From Alphaproteobacteria bacterium (GTDB lineage: Bacteria > Pseudomonadota > Alphaproteobacteria > UBA8366): DNA of 8,231 nt. The notes under the pieces are model-generated. The model was not told where the DNA came from. It made no database searches and saw nothing but the letters and a program-made list of their open reading frames with translations. Position 1 is the stretch's first letter. Every line of letters starts with the position of its first letter. Position numbers and translations under genes: made by a program. Below, piece after piece: positions 1-7,273 of the stretch. The stretch spans positions 1-8,231 of the forward strand of contig JABJCS010000778.1 of the NCBI GenBank assembly GCA_018665505.1, in the 5' to 3' direction.

Positions 1-328
1 GGAGGTCTACGCCTTCTGCGACGAAGAGGCGGAAGTGCAGATCATGAACCTGCGCCTGGTGGTGGCGGGCGACATTCCGAAGCCGGAGCTGAAGGAATTA
101 GCGACCGGGTCCGGCCCGGCGACGCCGGTGCGCGAGATCGAGGTCTGGTTCGGCGGCACACGCCGAACGGCACCGCTTTATGAGCGCGACAAACTCTTGG
201 CCGGGCAGACCCTGAGCGGCCCCGCGGTCATCGCGCAATCGGACACCACGAGCTGCATTCCCGACGGCTTCCAAGGGACCGTCGATCCGCGCGGCAATAT
301 CGTGCTGACCTGGCAGGAGGAGAGTTGA
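1..328 (+). CDS. hyuA: Hydantoinase/oxoprolinase A-type subunit, C-terminal fragment (5' end outside window)
   Basis: This is the last ~108 codons of a HyuA-family protein. The frame is open from base 2 to the TGA at 326-328, and no in-window start is needed: the GTG at 35 lies inside conserved sequence. Visible family features are the segment around 'NLRLVVAGDIPKP', a basic/aromatic strand ending in 'PLYERDKLLAG', the 'GPAVIAQSDTT' turn, and the closing 'VDPRGNIVL'. In known members (N-methylhydantoinase, 5-oxoprolinase, acetone and acetophenone carboxylases) the A subunit binds ATP through an actin-like fold and activates the amide or ketone substrate, acting with the B subunit in the cytoplasm. 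Its stop lies one base before the hyuB start, so the two are translationally coupled. The substrate cannot be told from this fragment. The family call is secure; the exact enzyme is not. Confidence 0.88.
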   Translation, partial: EVYAFCDEEAEVQIMNLRLVVAGDIPKPELKELATGSGPATPVREIEVWFGGTRRTAPLYERDKLLAGQTLSGPAVIAQSDTTSCIPDGFQGTVDPRGNIVLTWQEES

Positions 329-329
329 G

Positions 330-2342
330 ATGAGCGAACGCCCGAATACCGAGCCCGTCGACAAGGTCACGCTGGAAATCCTCGCGAACCACTGCCGCGC
401 CGCAACCGAGAGCATGGCCTATACGCTCTATCGCACGGCCCACTCGACCTTCGTGAAGGAGACGGAAGACTTCACCATCGGGTTGCTGACGCCACAGGGC
501 AAGACTTTCGCGATCCCGCTTGATCTCGGTGCCACTTGGTTTCCGGGGCTGGATTACGGCCCGGCTCTCGATATGGTGCCAGGCGGCTACGAAGAGGGCG
601 ACATCGCCTTCACCAATGACCCATATAGCGGTTATGTCTCGACCCATTCGCCGGACCTCCATATGTGGAAGCCGATCTTTCACGAGGGCGAGCTGGTGGC
701 GTTCGCCTGCGGCCATATCCACAACACGGATATCGGCGGCGCGGTCCCGGCCAGCCTGTCGCGGACACTTGTCGAAATCCACCAAGAAGGCATCCGCTTC
801 ACGCCCTGCAAGCTCTACAAGAAGGGCGAGCTGAACGAGGAACTCCTCCAGGTCATGATGACCAATGTGCGCCAGCCCGAACAGAATTGGGGCGACCTCA
901 AGGCCTTTGTCGGCGCGATGAATACCGGCGAGCGCAAGGTCAAGGAGATGGTCGAGAAATTCGGCGTCGACGTCTTCCGCCAAGGCACCGAAGACTTGAT
1001 GGACTACGCCGAGCACCAGGCTCGGGAAATCCTACGCACGATCCCGGACGGTGAATATTTTTTCTCCGACTACACGGACGAGGATTCCGATACCGAGCGC
1101 AACCCCTGCCGCCTTGCTCTCACCCTGCGGATCGAAGGTGACGAGGCGGAACTGGATTTCACCGGCTGTGACCCGCAGCTGACCTCCTCGATCAATGTGC
1201 CGACCGGCGGTGCCCCGCATCACACGTTGATGCTGGTCGGGGTCTACTACATCCTCTACACGCTGAATCCGAACATCCTGCTGAACATCGGCCTGACGCG
1301 GCCCTTCAAATGTGTGCTGCCGAAAGGCACCGTGGTGAACCCGGAATATCCCGCCGCCGTTGGTATGCGCAGCCTCACCTGCGGGCGCTTGCGGAGCTTG
1401 ATCTTCGGCGCCTTCGGCCTCGCCATGCCGGATCGGATGCCGGCGGCTCCGGCGGGCTCCAGCTCCATCGTCAATGTGATGACGACCGAGAACAAAACCG
1501 GCAAGCGCATTATCGCCGCCATTGACCCCGTAGTCGGTGGCGCGGGCGGAATGCCGCACGCGGACGGACCCGACGGTTCCGGTGCCGACGCCTCCTATCT
1601 CAAAAATACGCCGGTCGAGATGATCGAGGCGGAAGTCCCGATCGAGATCGTGCGCTATGGGCTGGCTCCGGATTCCGGTGGAGCGGGCGAGAATCGAGGC
1701 GGGCTCGGCACTTGGCTCGAATTCAAGGTGTTCTCTCCCGGCACCCGGATCACCGCGCGCAATCGCGACCGCACCCGCTTCCGTCCTTGGGGTATCTTGG
1801 GCGGTAAAGCGGGCAGTCCCTCCAACTTCATCCGCAACCCGGATACACCGAAGGAAGAAATCCTTGGCAATCAAGACACGCTGACGGCGGAGCCGGGTGA
1901 TGTCATCCGCTTCTACGGCCCTGGCGGCGGCGGGCGCGGCAATCCGCTCGACCGGGACCCGAGCCGCGTGCTGCGCGACGTGGAACGCAGCGCGCTATCC
2001 CTGGATGCGGCACGCGTCGATTACGGCGTGGTGATCGAGGGAGAAACCGTCGATGAGAGTGCGACCGAAACCTTGCGCGCCGAATTGCGGAGTGGCGAAG
2101 GCGCCGCGACCCACTTCAATTTCGGTCCGGAGCGCGAAGAGTACGAGCGCTACTGGACGCCGGAGGCCTACAACGCGATGACGGAGATAATGGCCTCCCT
2201 GCCCAACCATTGGCGCTTCTTCGTAAAAGCCCGCATCTTCGACGCCATGAACGCATCGGAGACCGGCGGCGTGGAAGTAGTGCGTTCAGCTTTCGCCAGT
2301 ATCGCGGCGGAACATCCGCAGATCGGATCCTTGGTAAAATAG
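330..2342 (+). CDS. hyuB: Hydantoinase B/oxoprolinase-family subunit
   Basis: This complete 670-residue HyuB-type protein is the partner of the A subunit just upstream. The ATG at 330 is preceded by a strong Shine-Dalgarno AGGAGGAGAG (315-324) inside the end of hyuA, which fixes the start. Family landmarks are an N-terminal 'DKVTLEILANHCRAATESMA' helix (11-30), the 'NDPY' and TH..D cluster (residues 96-109), the likely metal-site motif 'GHIHNTDIGG' (118-127), and the Gly-rich 'PGGGGRGNPLDRDP' (531-544) followed by 'ARVDYGVV'. Known family reactions are ATP-dependent opening of hydantoins or 5-oxoproline and ATP-dependent carboxylation of ketones; which applies here is undecided. About 95 residues follow the usual end of the fold, rich in aromatics and charge ('WTPEAYNAM', 'LPNHWRFFVK'), probably a subfamily tail that makes subunit contacts. 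No frameshift or missing landmark is seen. The next gene is 181 bases away and has its own promoter-like region. Confidence 0.93.
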   Translation: MSERPNTEPVDKVTLEILANHCRAATESMAYTLYRTAHSTFVKETEDFTIGLLTPQGKTFAIPLDLGATWFPGLDYGPALDMVPGGYEEGDIAFTNDPYSGYVSTHSPDLHMWKPIFHEGELVAFACGHIHNTDIGGAVPASLSRTLVEIHQEGIRFTPCKLYKKGELNEELLQVMMTNVRQPEQNWGDLKAFVGAMNTGERKVKEMVEKFGVDVFRQGTEDLMDYAEHQAREILRTIPDGEYFFSDYTDEDSDTERNPCRLALTLRIEGDEAELDFTGCDPQLTSSINVPTGGAPHHTLMLVGVYYILYTLNPNILLNIGLTRPFKCVLPKGTVVNPEYPAAVGMRSLTCGRLRSLIFGAFGLAMPDRMPAAPAGSSSIVNVMTTENKTGKRIIAAIDPVVGGAGGMPHADGPDGSGADASYLKNTPVEMIEAEVPIEIVRYGLAPDSGGAGENRGGLGTWLEFKVFSPGTRITARNRDRTRFRPWGILGGKAGSPSNFIRNPDTPKEEILGNQDTLTAEPGDVIRFYGPGGGGRGNPLDRDPSRVLRDVERSALSLDAARVDYGVVIEGETVDESATETLRAELRSGEGAATHFNFGPEREEYERYWTPEAYNAMTEIMASLPNHWRFFVKARIFDAMNASETGGVEVVRSAFASIAAEHPQIGSLVK

Positions 2343-2417
2343 CGACCTAACACCGCCTCGCCACTGTCATCGAGCGCAACCCGATTTCTAGCTTTTTAGG
2401 TACAGCGTAGGGCACCC

Positions 2418-2433
2418 TTAATCATAAATTAAC
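2418..2433 (+). promoter_or_regulatory. CtrA-type binding box (TTAA-N7-TTAAC)
   Basis: TTAA at 2418-2421, seven bases, then TTAAC at 2429-2433 gives an exact match to the known alphaproteobacterial CtrA consensus. The second half reads TTAACCAT, a well-known extended half-site. It lies about 90 bases upstream of the chemoreceptor ATG, in a region that is clearly more AT-rich than the flanking hyuB. CtrA commonly controls motility and chemotaxis genes in alphaproteobacteria, so the position makes sense. Binding is inferred, not shown. Confidence 0.6.
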
Positions 2434-2444
2434 CATTACGAATA

Positions 2445-2450
2445 TATGAT
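2445..2450 (+). promoter_or_regulatory. Possible -10 element of the chemoreceptor promoter
   Basis: TATGAT differs from the TATAAT consensus at one position. At 17-bp spacing the -35 hexamer would be 2422-2427, which is not TTGACA-like but sits inside the CtrA-like box. That is the usual arrangement at promoters activated by CtrA. Transcription would then start near 2457, giving a leader of roughly 67 bases to the ATG at 2524. This is a weak call resting on one hexamer and its geometry. Confidence 0.35.
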
Positions 2451-2523
2451 TAAGGGCTTATATCCTTCGCCAACCTTTGAATGAAGTCGCCAACATCTCT
2501 CCATTCCATCAAGGTGTTTTAGA

Positions 2524-4563
2524 ATGAAAATACCCTTTCTTTCTTCCCTGCTGCGCTTGACCGCCAATTGGAAAGTCATCACAAAAATTACCGCCGGATT
2601 CGGATCGGTGATCGCTGTCTTTATCGTCGTACTGGCCTTGTCGTTTTGGAATTTCGTGACGATTGGCCATGAAGTGGAAGAAATGGAGAGTGCTGCAATC
2701 GAGCTTAGCTTAGCCGCGGATATAGAGATCAAATTCTTGAAGATGATCCGTGCCGCCCGAGAGTTCGTGCAAAAGGGGGATACGAAATCCGAAACTGAGA
2801 CCAGGAAGTACAGCGAACAGCTACTCGGCGCGATCGAAGCGGCCAAGAAAGGCATTACTATCGAGTCGCATCAAGCATTGATTCTTGAGGTCGAGGAAGC
2901 CTTCAAAAGTTACTTCGCCGATTTCGAGATCGTCACCAAGCTTAAGCATGAGCATGATACCTATATCACTGAATCACTTGATCCCACCGGCGATAAGATG
3001 ATCGCGGATCTCGATGAATTCGTGAAAGAAGCCGAGGCAGAATCGAATGATACGTTACGCACCCTCTCCTTTGAGGCGCGCGAACATGCGTTTCTGATTC
3101 AGATTTATACGGGACGCCTCTTGCTTGAGCAGAAACAGGAATACGGCGCAAAAATCTCGAAAGAGTTCGAGCTGTTCCAAAACTCTCTCGACCGGATGGC
3201 GAGCCATCTGCATACGGAGCGTGAACGCGAACTGCACGTCGAACTCACAGAACTGCGCGCAACCTATCACGACATCTATGAAAAAATCCGCCACGATGAG
3301 GAAGAGATCGCCCGCTTGATGGACGAGGAGATGCCGAAATTCAGCGCCATTATCATCAAAGACACGGAACAGCTCGAGAACGAAGCCGCCGAACACGAGC
3401 ACGAGGTTAGCGTAAGGGCATTAAAGGAAATTGCACTTGCGGAAGCGGAACTTCCGATTATCGGCGGCATCGGTACTGTGCTCGGGTTTATCCTCGCATT
3501 TTCCATCGCACGCGGCATCTCACAACCCGTACGTTCCACAACCGGTGTCATGGATGCCTTAACGCACGGCAATCTCTCGGTCGACGCACCGGCCCAAGAT
3601 CGCGGCGACGAAATCGGTGAGATGGCGCGTGCTGTCCAGATTTTCAAAGATAACATGATTCAAAACGAGAAAATGCGTGCGGAACAGGAGCGTTCCCAGG
3701 CGGAACGTATCCAGCGGGCAGAGACAGTCGATACCATCCTGCGCGACTTTGAGCACCGCGCCGGCGGAATGATGGAATCGGTCTCCGGAGCTTCCGAAGA
3801 AATTCGTAATACCTCGCTTGAGGGCTCACTTTCCCAGAACGAGGCCGGAGGCAAATCCTTCGAAGTGGCCCTCGCCTCCGAACGAACGGTCGATAACATC
3901 AACAACGCCGCGGCGGCGGCGGAAGAGCTTTCAGCATCCATTAATGAGATCGCCGGACAAGTTAGCGATTCAACAAATATGGCTGCCGATGCGGTGTCCG
4001 AAACCGAAGAGGCCAATTCACAAATTCGCGGACTTGCCGACGCCAGCAATAAAATTGGCGAAATCGTCAATCTGATCAGTGAGATCGCAGAGCAGACAAA
4101 TCTACTGGCCCTCAACGCCACAATTGAAGCCGCCCGTGCCGGGGATGCGGGCAAAGGTTTCGCTGTCGTCGCGTCTGAGGTCAAAAGTCTGGCCAGCCAG
4201 ACGGCAAATGCGACGGACGAAATCGCAACCCAGGTGCAAAGTATTCAGCAAGCCGTCAGTGGCGCCGTCGGCGCCGTTGACCGGGTCAGCTCCGTTATCG
4301 AGCGAATGAGTGGTGTGACGACTGGAATTGCCGCCGCCGTCGAAGAACAAAGTGCCGCCACACAGGAAATCGCCCGTACGACCGCAACCGTCAGCGGAGA
4401 TGCGACAGAAGTCCTTGGAAGTATTGCTCAAATGACGCAAACCTCAGCACAATCCACTGGAAAATCGATCGGGGTACTCTGGTCCGCGTCGGATCTTGAC
4501 GAGACGATCGGCGGTTTCAGCCGCGAGCTGGAAGAGTTTCTCTCCTCCGCTCGTACCGTCTGA
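2524..4563 (+). CDS. Methyl-accepting chemotaxis protein with long helical periplasmic sensor
   Basis: This 679-residue transmembrane chemoreceptor would signal through CheW/CheA to the flagellar motor. TM1 is about residues 22-44. A ~265-residue, charge-rich, all-helical periplasmic region (45-309) follows, then TM2 (about 310-331), a HAMP domain (about 332-377, containing '[18 protein letters not shown]') and a cytoplasmic four-helix-bundle domain. The CheA/CheW contact tip is unmistakable: '[20 protein letters not shown]' (520-539) followed by '[15 protein letters not shown]'. The sensor's size and helix content suit a helical bimodular (HBM) type domain more than Cache or PAS, but that assignment is inferred and no ligand can be named. 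There is no NWETF-like C-terminal pentapeptide, so adaptation enzymes would not be tethered that way. Shine-Dalgarno AAGGTG (2511-2516) supports the ATG at 2524. The gene is less GC-rich than hyuB. A CtrA-like box lies upstream. Confidence 0.95.
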   Translation: MKIPFLSSLLRLTANWKVITKITAGFGSVIAVFIVVLALSFWNFVTIGHEVEEMESAAIELSLAADIEIKFLKMIRAAREFVQKGDTKSETETRKYSEQLLGAIEAAKKGITIESHQALILEVEEAFKSYFADFEIVTKLKHEHDTYITESLDPTGDKMIADLDEFVKEAEAESNDTLRTLSFEAREHAFLIQIYTGRLLLEQKQEYGAKISKEFELFQNSLDRMASHLHTERERELHVELTELRATYHDIYEKIRHDEEEIARLMDEEMPKFSAIIIKDTEQLENEAAEHEHEVSVRALKEIALAEAELPIIGGIGTVLGFILAFSIARGISQPVRSTTGVMDALTHGNLSVDAPAQDRGDEIGEMARAVQIFKDNMIQNEKMRAEQERSQAERIQRAETVDTILRDFEHRAGGMMESVSGASEEIRNTSLEGSLSQNEAGGKSFEVALASERTVDNINNAAAAAEELSASINEIAGQVSDSTNMAADAVSETEEANSQIRGLADASNKIGEIVNLISEIAEQTNLLALNATIEAARAGDAGKGFAVVASEVKSLASQTANATDEIATQVQSIQQAVSGAVGAVDRVSSVIERMSGVTTGIAAAVEEQSAATQEIARTTATVSGDATEVLGSIAQMTQTSAQSTGKSIGVLWSASDLDETIGGFSRELEEFLSSARTV

Positions 4564-4656
4564 ACCGGCGTCACATCCACTCGTCGACTGATGGAGTAGC
4601 GATTCTCTCATATACGCCTATATCTCGATGTAAGATCAGCACAGCCGAGAGAGACC
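4564..4656 (+). other. Spacer between chemoreceptor and monooxygenase genes
   Basis: These 93 bases are moderately AT-rich and hold no ORF of note. The start of the next gene is preceded only by a weak purine tract, GAGAGAGA (4647-4654). A small ATATA/TATAT stem (4610-4623) is too weak to call a terminator. TAAGAT (4631-4636) could be a -10 but has no convincing -35. A promoter for the monooxygenase operon probably lies here, because the upstream chemoreceptor is functionally different, but I cannot point to it. Confidence 0.4.
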
Positions 4657-6276
4657 ATGACCGACGAAAGTTCCGATCAATTCGACGCCATTATCATCGG
4701 CGCGGGGATCGCCGGATTGTACCAGCTATACCGGTTGCGGGAGCTCGGCATGTCCGTGCGTGTCTTCGAAGCTGGAAGCGATGTTGGTGGGACTTGGTAT
4801 TGGAATCGCTATCCGGGTGCGCGTTTCGATTCCGAGAGCTACTCTTATGGCTATTCCTTCTCGAAGGAGCTGTTGGAGGAATGGGAATGGAAGGAGCATT
4901 TTTCCGGCCAACCCGAGAATTTGAAATACGTAAACTACGTCGCCGATAAATTCGACCTGCGCCGAGATATCCAATTCGATAGCCAGGTGAAATCCTGTCA
5001 CTTCGATGACACCAAAGGGAGCTGGACCGTCACGTTAACGGATGGAAACCGGGCGGCGAGCCGCTATCTGATCACTGCCATTGGCGTGCTTTCCGTTCCG
5101 GTCATGCCGGTCATCGACGGGATCGAGGATTTCGAGGGCGAGAGTTTCCACACGGGTGAGTGGCCGCACGAGCCGGTGGATTTCCACGACAAACGCGTCG
5201 CCATTATCGGCACGGGGGCGACCGGCGTGCAGGCTATTACCGAAATCGCCAAGACAGTCGGCCATCTCACGGTTTTCCAGCGCACGCCTAACTATTGCGC
5301 GCCACTGCATAACGGGCTGATCACGCCCGAAGAGCAGGCGGAGATCAAGGCGAGCTATGACGAGATCTTCACCAAGTGCAAAACCTCGCACGGCGCCTTT
5401 ATCCACAATCCTGTGCGCGAAAAAGCCGTCGATCAATCGCCGGATGAGCGCGAGGCGTTCTACGAAAAACTCTACGGTGAGCGCGGCTTCGGCATCTGGA
5501 TGGGCAATTATCGCGACATCATGGTCGATGAAACCGCCAATGAGACGATCAGCCAGTTCATCAAAAAGAAAATTCGCGAACGGGTGAAGGATCCCGCAGT
5601 CGCCGAAAAATTGATCCCCCACGACCACGGCTTCGGCACGCGCCGCCTGCCGCTCGAAAGCGGCTATTTCGAGGTCTACAACCAAGACAATGTCAAACTG
5701 GTGGACGTACGCGAGACACCAATCGAGCAGGTAACAGCGAAAGGTGTGCAAACCAGCGACCGAGAATACGAGTTCGACTACATTATCTACGCGACCGGGT
5801 TCGACGCGGTGCTCGGCGCTTTCAACCGAATTGATTTCCGGGGCGTCGACGGTGTCGCTTTGAAAGACAAATGGGTCGATGGACCGCGCACATTTCTCGG
5901 CATTCAGGTTGAGGGGTTTCCGAACATGTTCACCCTGGTGGGCCCGCACAATGCCGCCACCTTCTGCAATATTCCGCGTTGCATCGAACAAAATGTCGAA
6001 TGGGTGACCGACCTGCTCCAACACATGCAAAATGAAGGTCATACCAACGTCGCCGCCACGAAAGCCGCCGAGGACGAATGGACAGAGCACGTTCACGAGA
6101 CGTCAGAACGGTTACTCTTTACCAAGGTCGATTCCTGGTTCATGGGAATCAATCCGAACCTCAAAGGCCGGGACAAACGGAAATTCCTGCTCTATGCGGC
6201 GGGTGCGCCTAAATACAACGAGATGTGCGACGAGGTTGCGGCCAGTGGTTACAAGGGATTCACATTCAGCGCCTGA
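4657..6276 (+). CDS. Baeyer-Villiger-type flavin monooxygenase (cyclohexanone monooxygenase family)
   Basis: This 539-residue, full-length class B flavoprotein monooxygenase would insert one O2 oxygen next to a carbonyl, turning ketones to esters or lactones with FAD and NADPH. The FAD-binding motif G15-x-G17-x-x-G20 is followed by the BVMO-typical 'GGTWYWNRYPGARFD' (44-58). The BVMO fingerprint FxGxxxHxxxWP is complete (F159, G161, H165, W169, P170). The NADPH-binding second Rossmann motif is G185-x-G187-x-x-G190. R330, six residues before 'GYFEVYN', aligns with the catalytic arginine of cyclohexanone and phenylacetone monooxygenases. 'YATGFDA' (378-384) is the usual second flavin-domain motif. 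No residue is missing, so an active enzyme is expected; the substrate is unknown and could be cyclic, aromatic or linear. It appears to head an operon with the dioxygenase 62 bases downstream and the DapB-like gene. Confidence 0.93.
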   Translation: MTDESSDQFDAIIIGAGIAGLYQLYRLRELGMSVRVFEAGSDVGGTWYWNRYPGARFDSESYSYGYSFSKELLEEWEWKEHFSGQPENLKYVNYVADKFDLRRDIQFDSQVKSCHFDDTKGSWTVTLTDGNRAASRYLITAIGVLSVPVMPVIDGIEDFEGESFHTGEWPHEPVDFHDKRVAIIGTGATGVQAITEIAKTVGHLTVFQRTPNYCAPLHNGLITPEEQAEIKASYDEIFTKCKTSHGAFIHNPVREKAVDQSPDEREAFYEKLYGERGFGIWMGNYRDIMVDETANETISQFIKKKIRERVKDPAVAEKLIPHDHGFGTRRLPLESGYFEVYNQDNVKLVDVRETPIEQVTAKGVQTSDREYEFDYIIYATGFDAVLGAFNRIDFRGVDGVALKDKWVDGPRTFLGIQVEGFPNMFTLVGPHNAATFCNIPRCIEQNVEWVTDLLQHMQNEGHTNVAATKAAEDEWTEHVHETSERLLFTKVDSWFMGINPNLKGRDKRKFLLYAAGAPKYNEMCDEVAASGYKGFTFSA

Positions 6277-6324
6277 TTGGCGTAGACTTGCCGACACCCA
6301 ACGGTCGACCAACGTGATTTGAAA

Positions 6325-6340
6325 GGGAGGAATGTATCAT
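6325..6340 (+). promoter_or_regulatory. Strong ribosome-binding site of the dioxygenase gene
   Basis: GGGAGG (6325-6330) lies eight bases before the ATG at 6339 and decides it over the out-of-frame ATG at 6332, which sits too close. The block GGGAGG-AA-TGTATCAT recurs almost unchanged at 8047-8060 (GGGAGG-TGTATCAT), where no normal gene starts. Confidence 0.7.
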
Positions 6341-7241
6341 GCCCACGATCACACCCATCGCCGCCAGCTTCGGCGCGGTTATCACAGACATCAAACTCGC
6401 GGATATGGACACCGGCGAATGGCTCGTCGTCGAGGGGGCTTTCCACGAATACGCGGCATTGGTATTTCCAGACCAACACCTAAGCGAGGACGAGCAAATC
6501 GCCTTTGCGGAACGCTTCGGTAATATGGAACTGCTCCGCCCGGACCCGACCAAGAAAGCGGTCCCAATCAGCAACCTGAAAGCAGACGGCACACCGTACA
6601 GCAAGGACGAAGCACGCTTCCGGACTTTGCGCGGAAACGAAGGCTGGCACACGGACAGCTCCTACATGCCGCTCGCGGCAAAGGCCTCAATCCTAGCCGC
6701 AATCCAGGTACCGTCCGCTGGCGGTGAGACCGAACTCGCCGATATGCGCGATGCTTATGACAAGTTGGACGATGAGACCAAGGGCAAGATCGAAGGGCTC
6801 GCCGCCTACCACTCGCTCTATCAATCACAGAAGAAGAACGGTTTCGAATTCAAAAGCGGCGACGGCTACGGGTATCACAACAAGGGCGCGCCGTTGCGCC
6901 CGTTGGTGAAGACTCACCCGGTCACCGGCCGCAAATCGCTCTTCATCGGCCGCCATGCCTATGAGATCGCCGGCATGCCGCGCGAGGAAGGTCAGGCCCT
7001 GCTTGACGATCTTTTGGAATACGCCGCACGTCCCCCGCGCACCTATGCCCATCAATGGCAACCGGGCGATGTGATGATGTGGGACAACCGCTGCATCCTG
7101 CATCGAGCTTGCCCCTACGATCACAACGAAATCCGCATCATGCGCCACACCCGCGTCGCGGGCGAGCCCGAGAGCGAGCTGGTCGAGACCGGGCGCGACG
7201 ATCTGGCGGACGACTTCCAGCCGAGCACCTCGAATCGATAG
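6339..7241 (+). CDS. TauD/TfdA-family Fe(II)/2-oxoglutarate-dependent dioxygenase
   Basis: This 300-residue protein is a typical length for the TauD/TfdA family, cytoplasmic enzymes that couple 2-oxoglutarate decarboxylation to hydroxylation of a substrate, often cleaving C-S, C-O or C-N bonds. The N-terminal 'AALVFPDQHLSEDEQIAFAERFG' region is characteristic. The iron triad is visible: H104-x-D106 in 'GWHTDSSY' and H255 in 'MWDNRCILHRA'. The 2-oxoglutarate arginine region follows as 'IRIMRHTRVAG'. Counting 15 residues from H255, where E. coli TauD has Arg270, this protein has His270 with Arg at 266, 269 and 272, so the anchoring arginine may be shifted or belong to a different subfamily pattern. 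The native substrate is not evident: taurine is only one of many in the family. It lies 62 bases after the monooxygenase and 32 before the DapB-like gene, probably in one transcript. Confidence 0.93.
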   Translation: MPTITPIAASFGAVITDIKLADMDTGEWLVVEGAFHEYAALVFPDQHLSEDEQIAFAERFGNMELLRPDPTKKAVPISNLKADGTPYSKDEARFRTLRGNEGWHTDSSYMPLAAKASILAAIQVPSAGGETELADMRDAYDKLDDETKGKIEGLAAYHSLYQSQKKNGFEFKSGDGYGYHNKGAPLRPLVKTHPVTGRKSLFIGRHAYEIAGMPREEGQALLDDLLEYAARPPRTYAHQWQPGDVMMWDNRCILHRACPYDHNEIRIMRHTRVAGEPESELVETGRDDLADDFQPSTSNR

Positions 7242-7273
7242 CGGTGAAAACCGACGCCGGAGGCATTTAGCGG

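Larger units (their letters stand above)
2415..2456. repeat. 12-bp perfect inverted repeat in hyuB-MCP intergenic region
   Basis: CCCTTAATCATA (2415-2426) is repeated as its exact reverse complement TATGATTAAGGG (2445-2456), separated by 18 bases. The left arm overlaps the CtrA-like box and the right arm contains a third TTAA (2450-2453) and a possible -10 hexamer. It is not a good intrinsic terminator: the stem is AT-rich and no T run follows on either strand. A dimeric-regulator operator or a symmetrical pair of CtrA half-sites is the more natural reading. The repeat itself is seen directly; its role is inferred. Confidence 0.8.

Noticed and set aside
228..1874. Long minus-strand open frames (262 and 280 codons) opposite hyuAB
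   Set aside because: Both are shadows of strongly supported hyuAB coding sequence, with no family resemblance and no credible ribosome-binding site.
2415..2456. 12-bp inverted repeat as the hyuB transcription terminator
   Set aside because: The stem is AT-rich, the loop is 18 bases, and no T run follows on either strand; the overlap with a CtrA box favours a protein-binding site.
4608..4636. Possible promoter for the monooxygenase operon (TAAGAT as -10)
   Set aside because: Only four of six -10 bases match and the spaced -35 position has no resemblance to consensus.
5035..6096. 353-codon open frame on the minus strand inside the monooxygenase gene
   Set aside because: It lies fully antisense to a BVMO with all its motifs, shows no recognisable domain, and is the expected by-product of GC-rich codon bias.
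6298..6314. GGTCGACC palindrome flanked by direct repeats of CCAACG between the monooxygenase and dioxygenase genes
   Set aside because: An 8-bp palindrome and a 6-bp repeat are expected by chance in DNA of this composition, and nothing else supports an operator.
6332..6523. Alternative ATG at 6332 overlapping the dioxygenase start
   Set aside because: It is out of frame with the dioxygenase, too close to the Shine-Dalgarno sequence, and encodes an arginine-rich peptide with no recognisable features.
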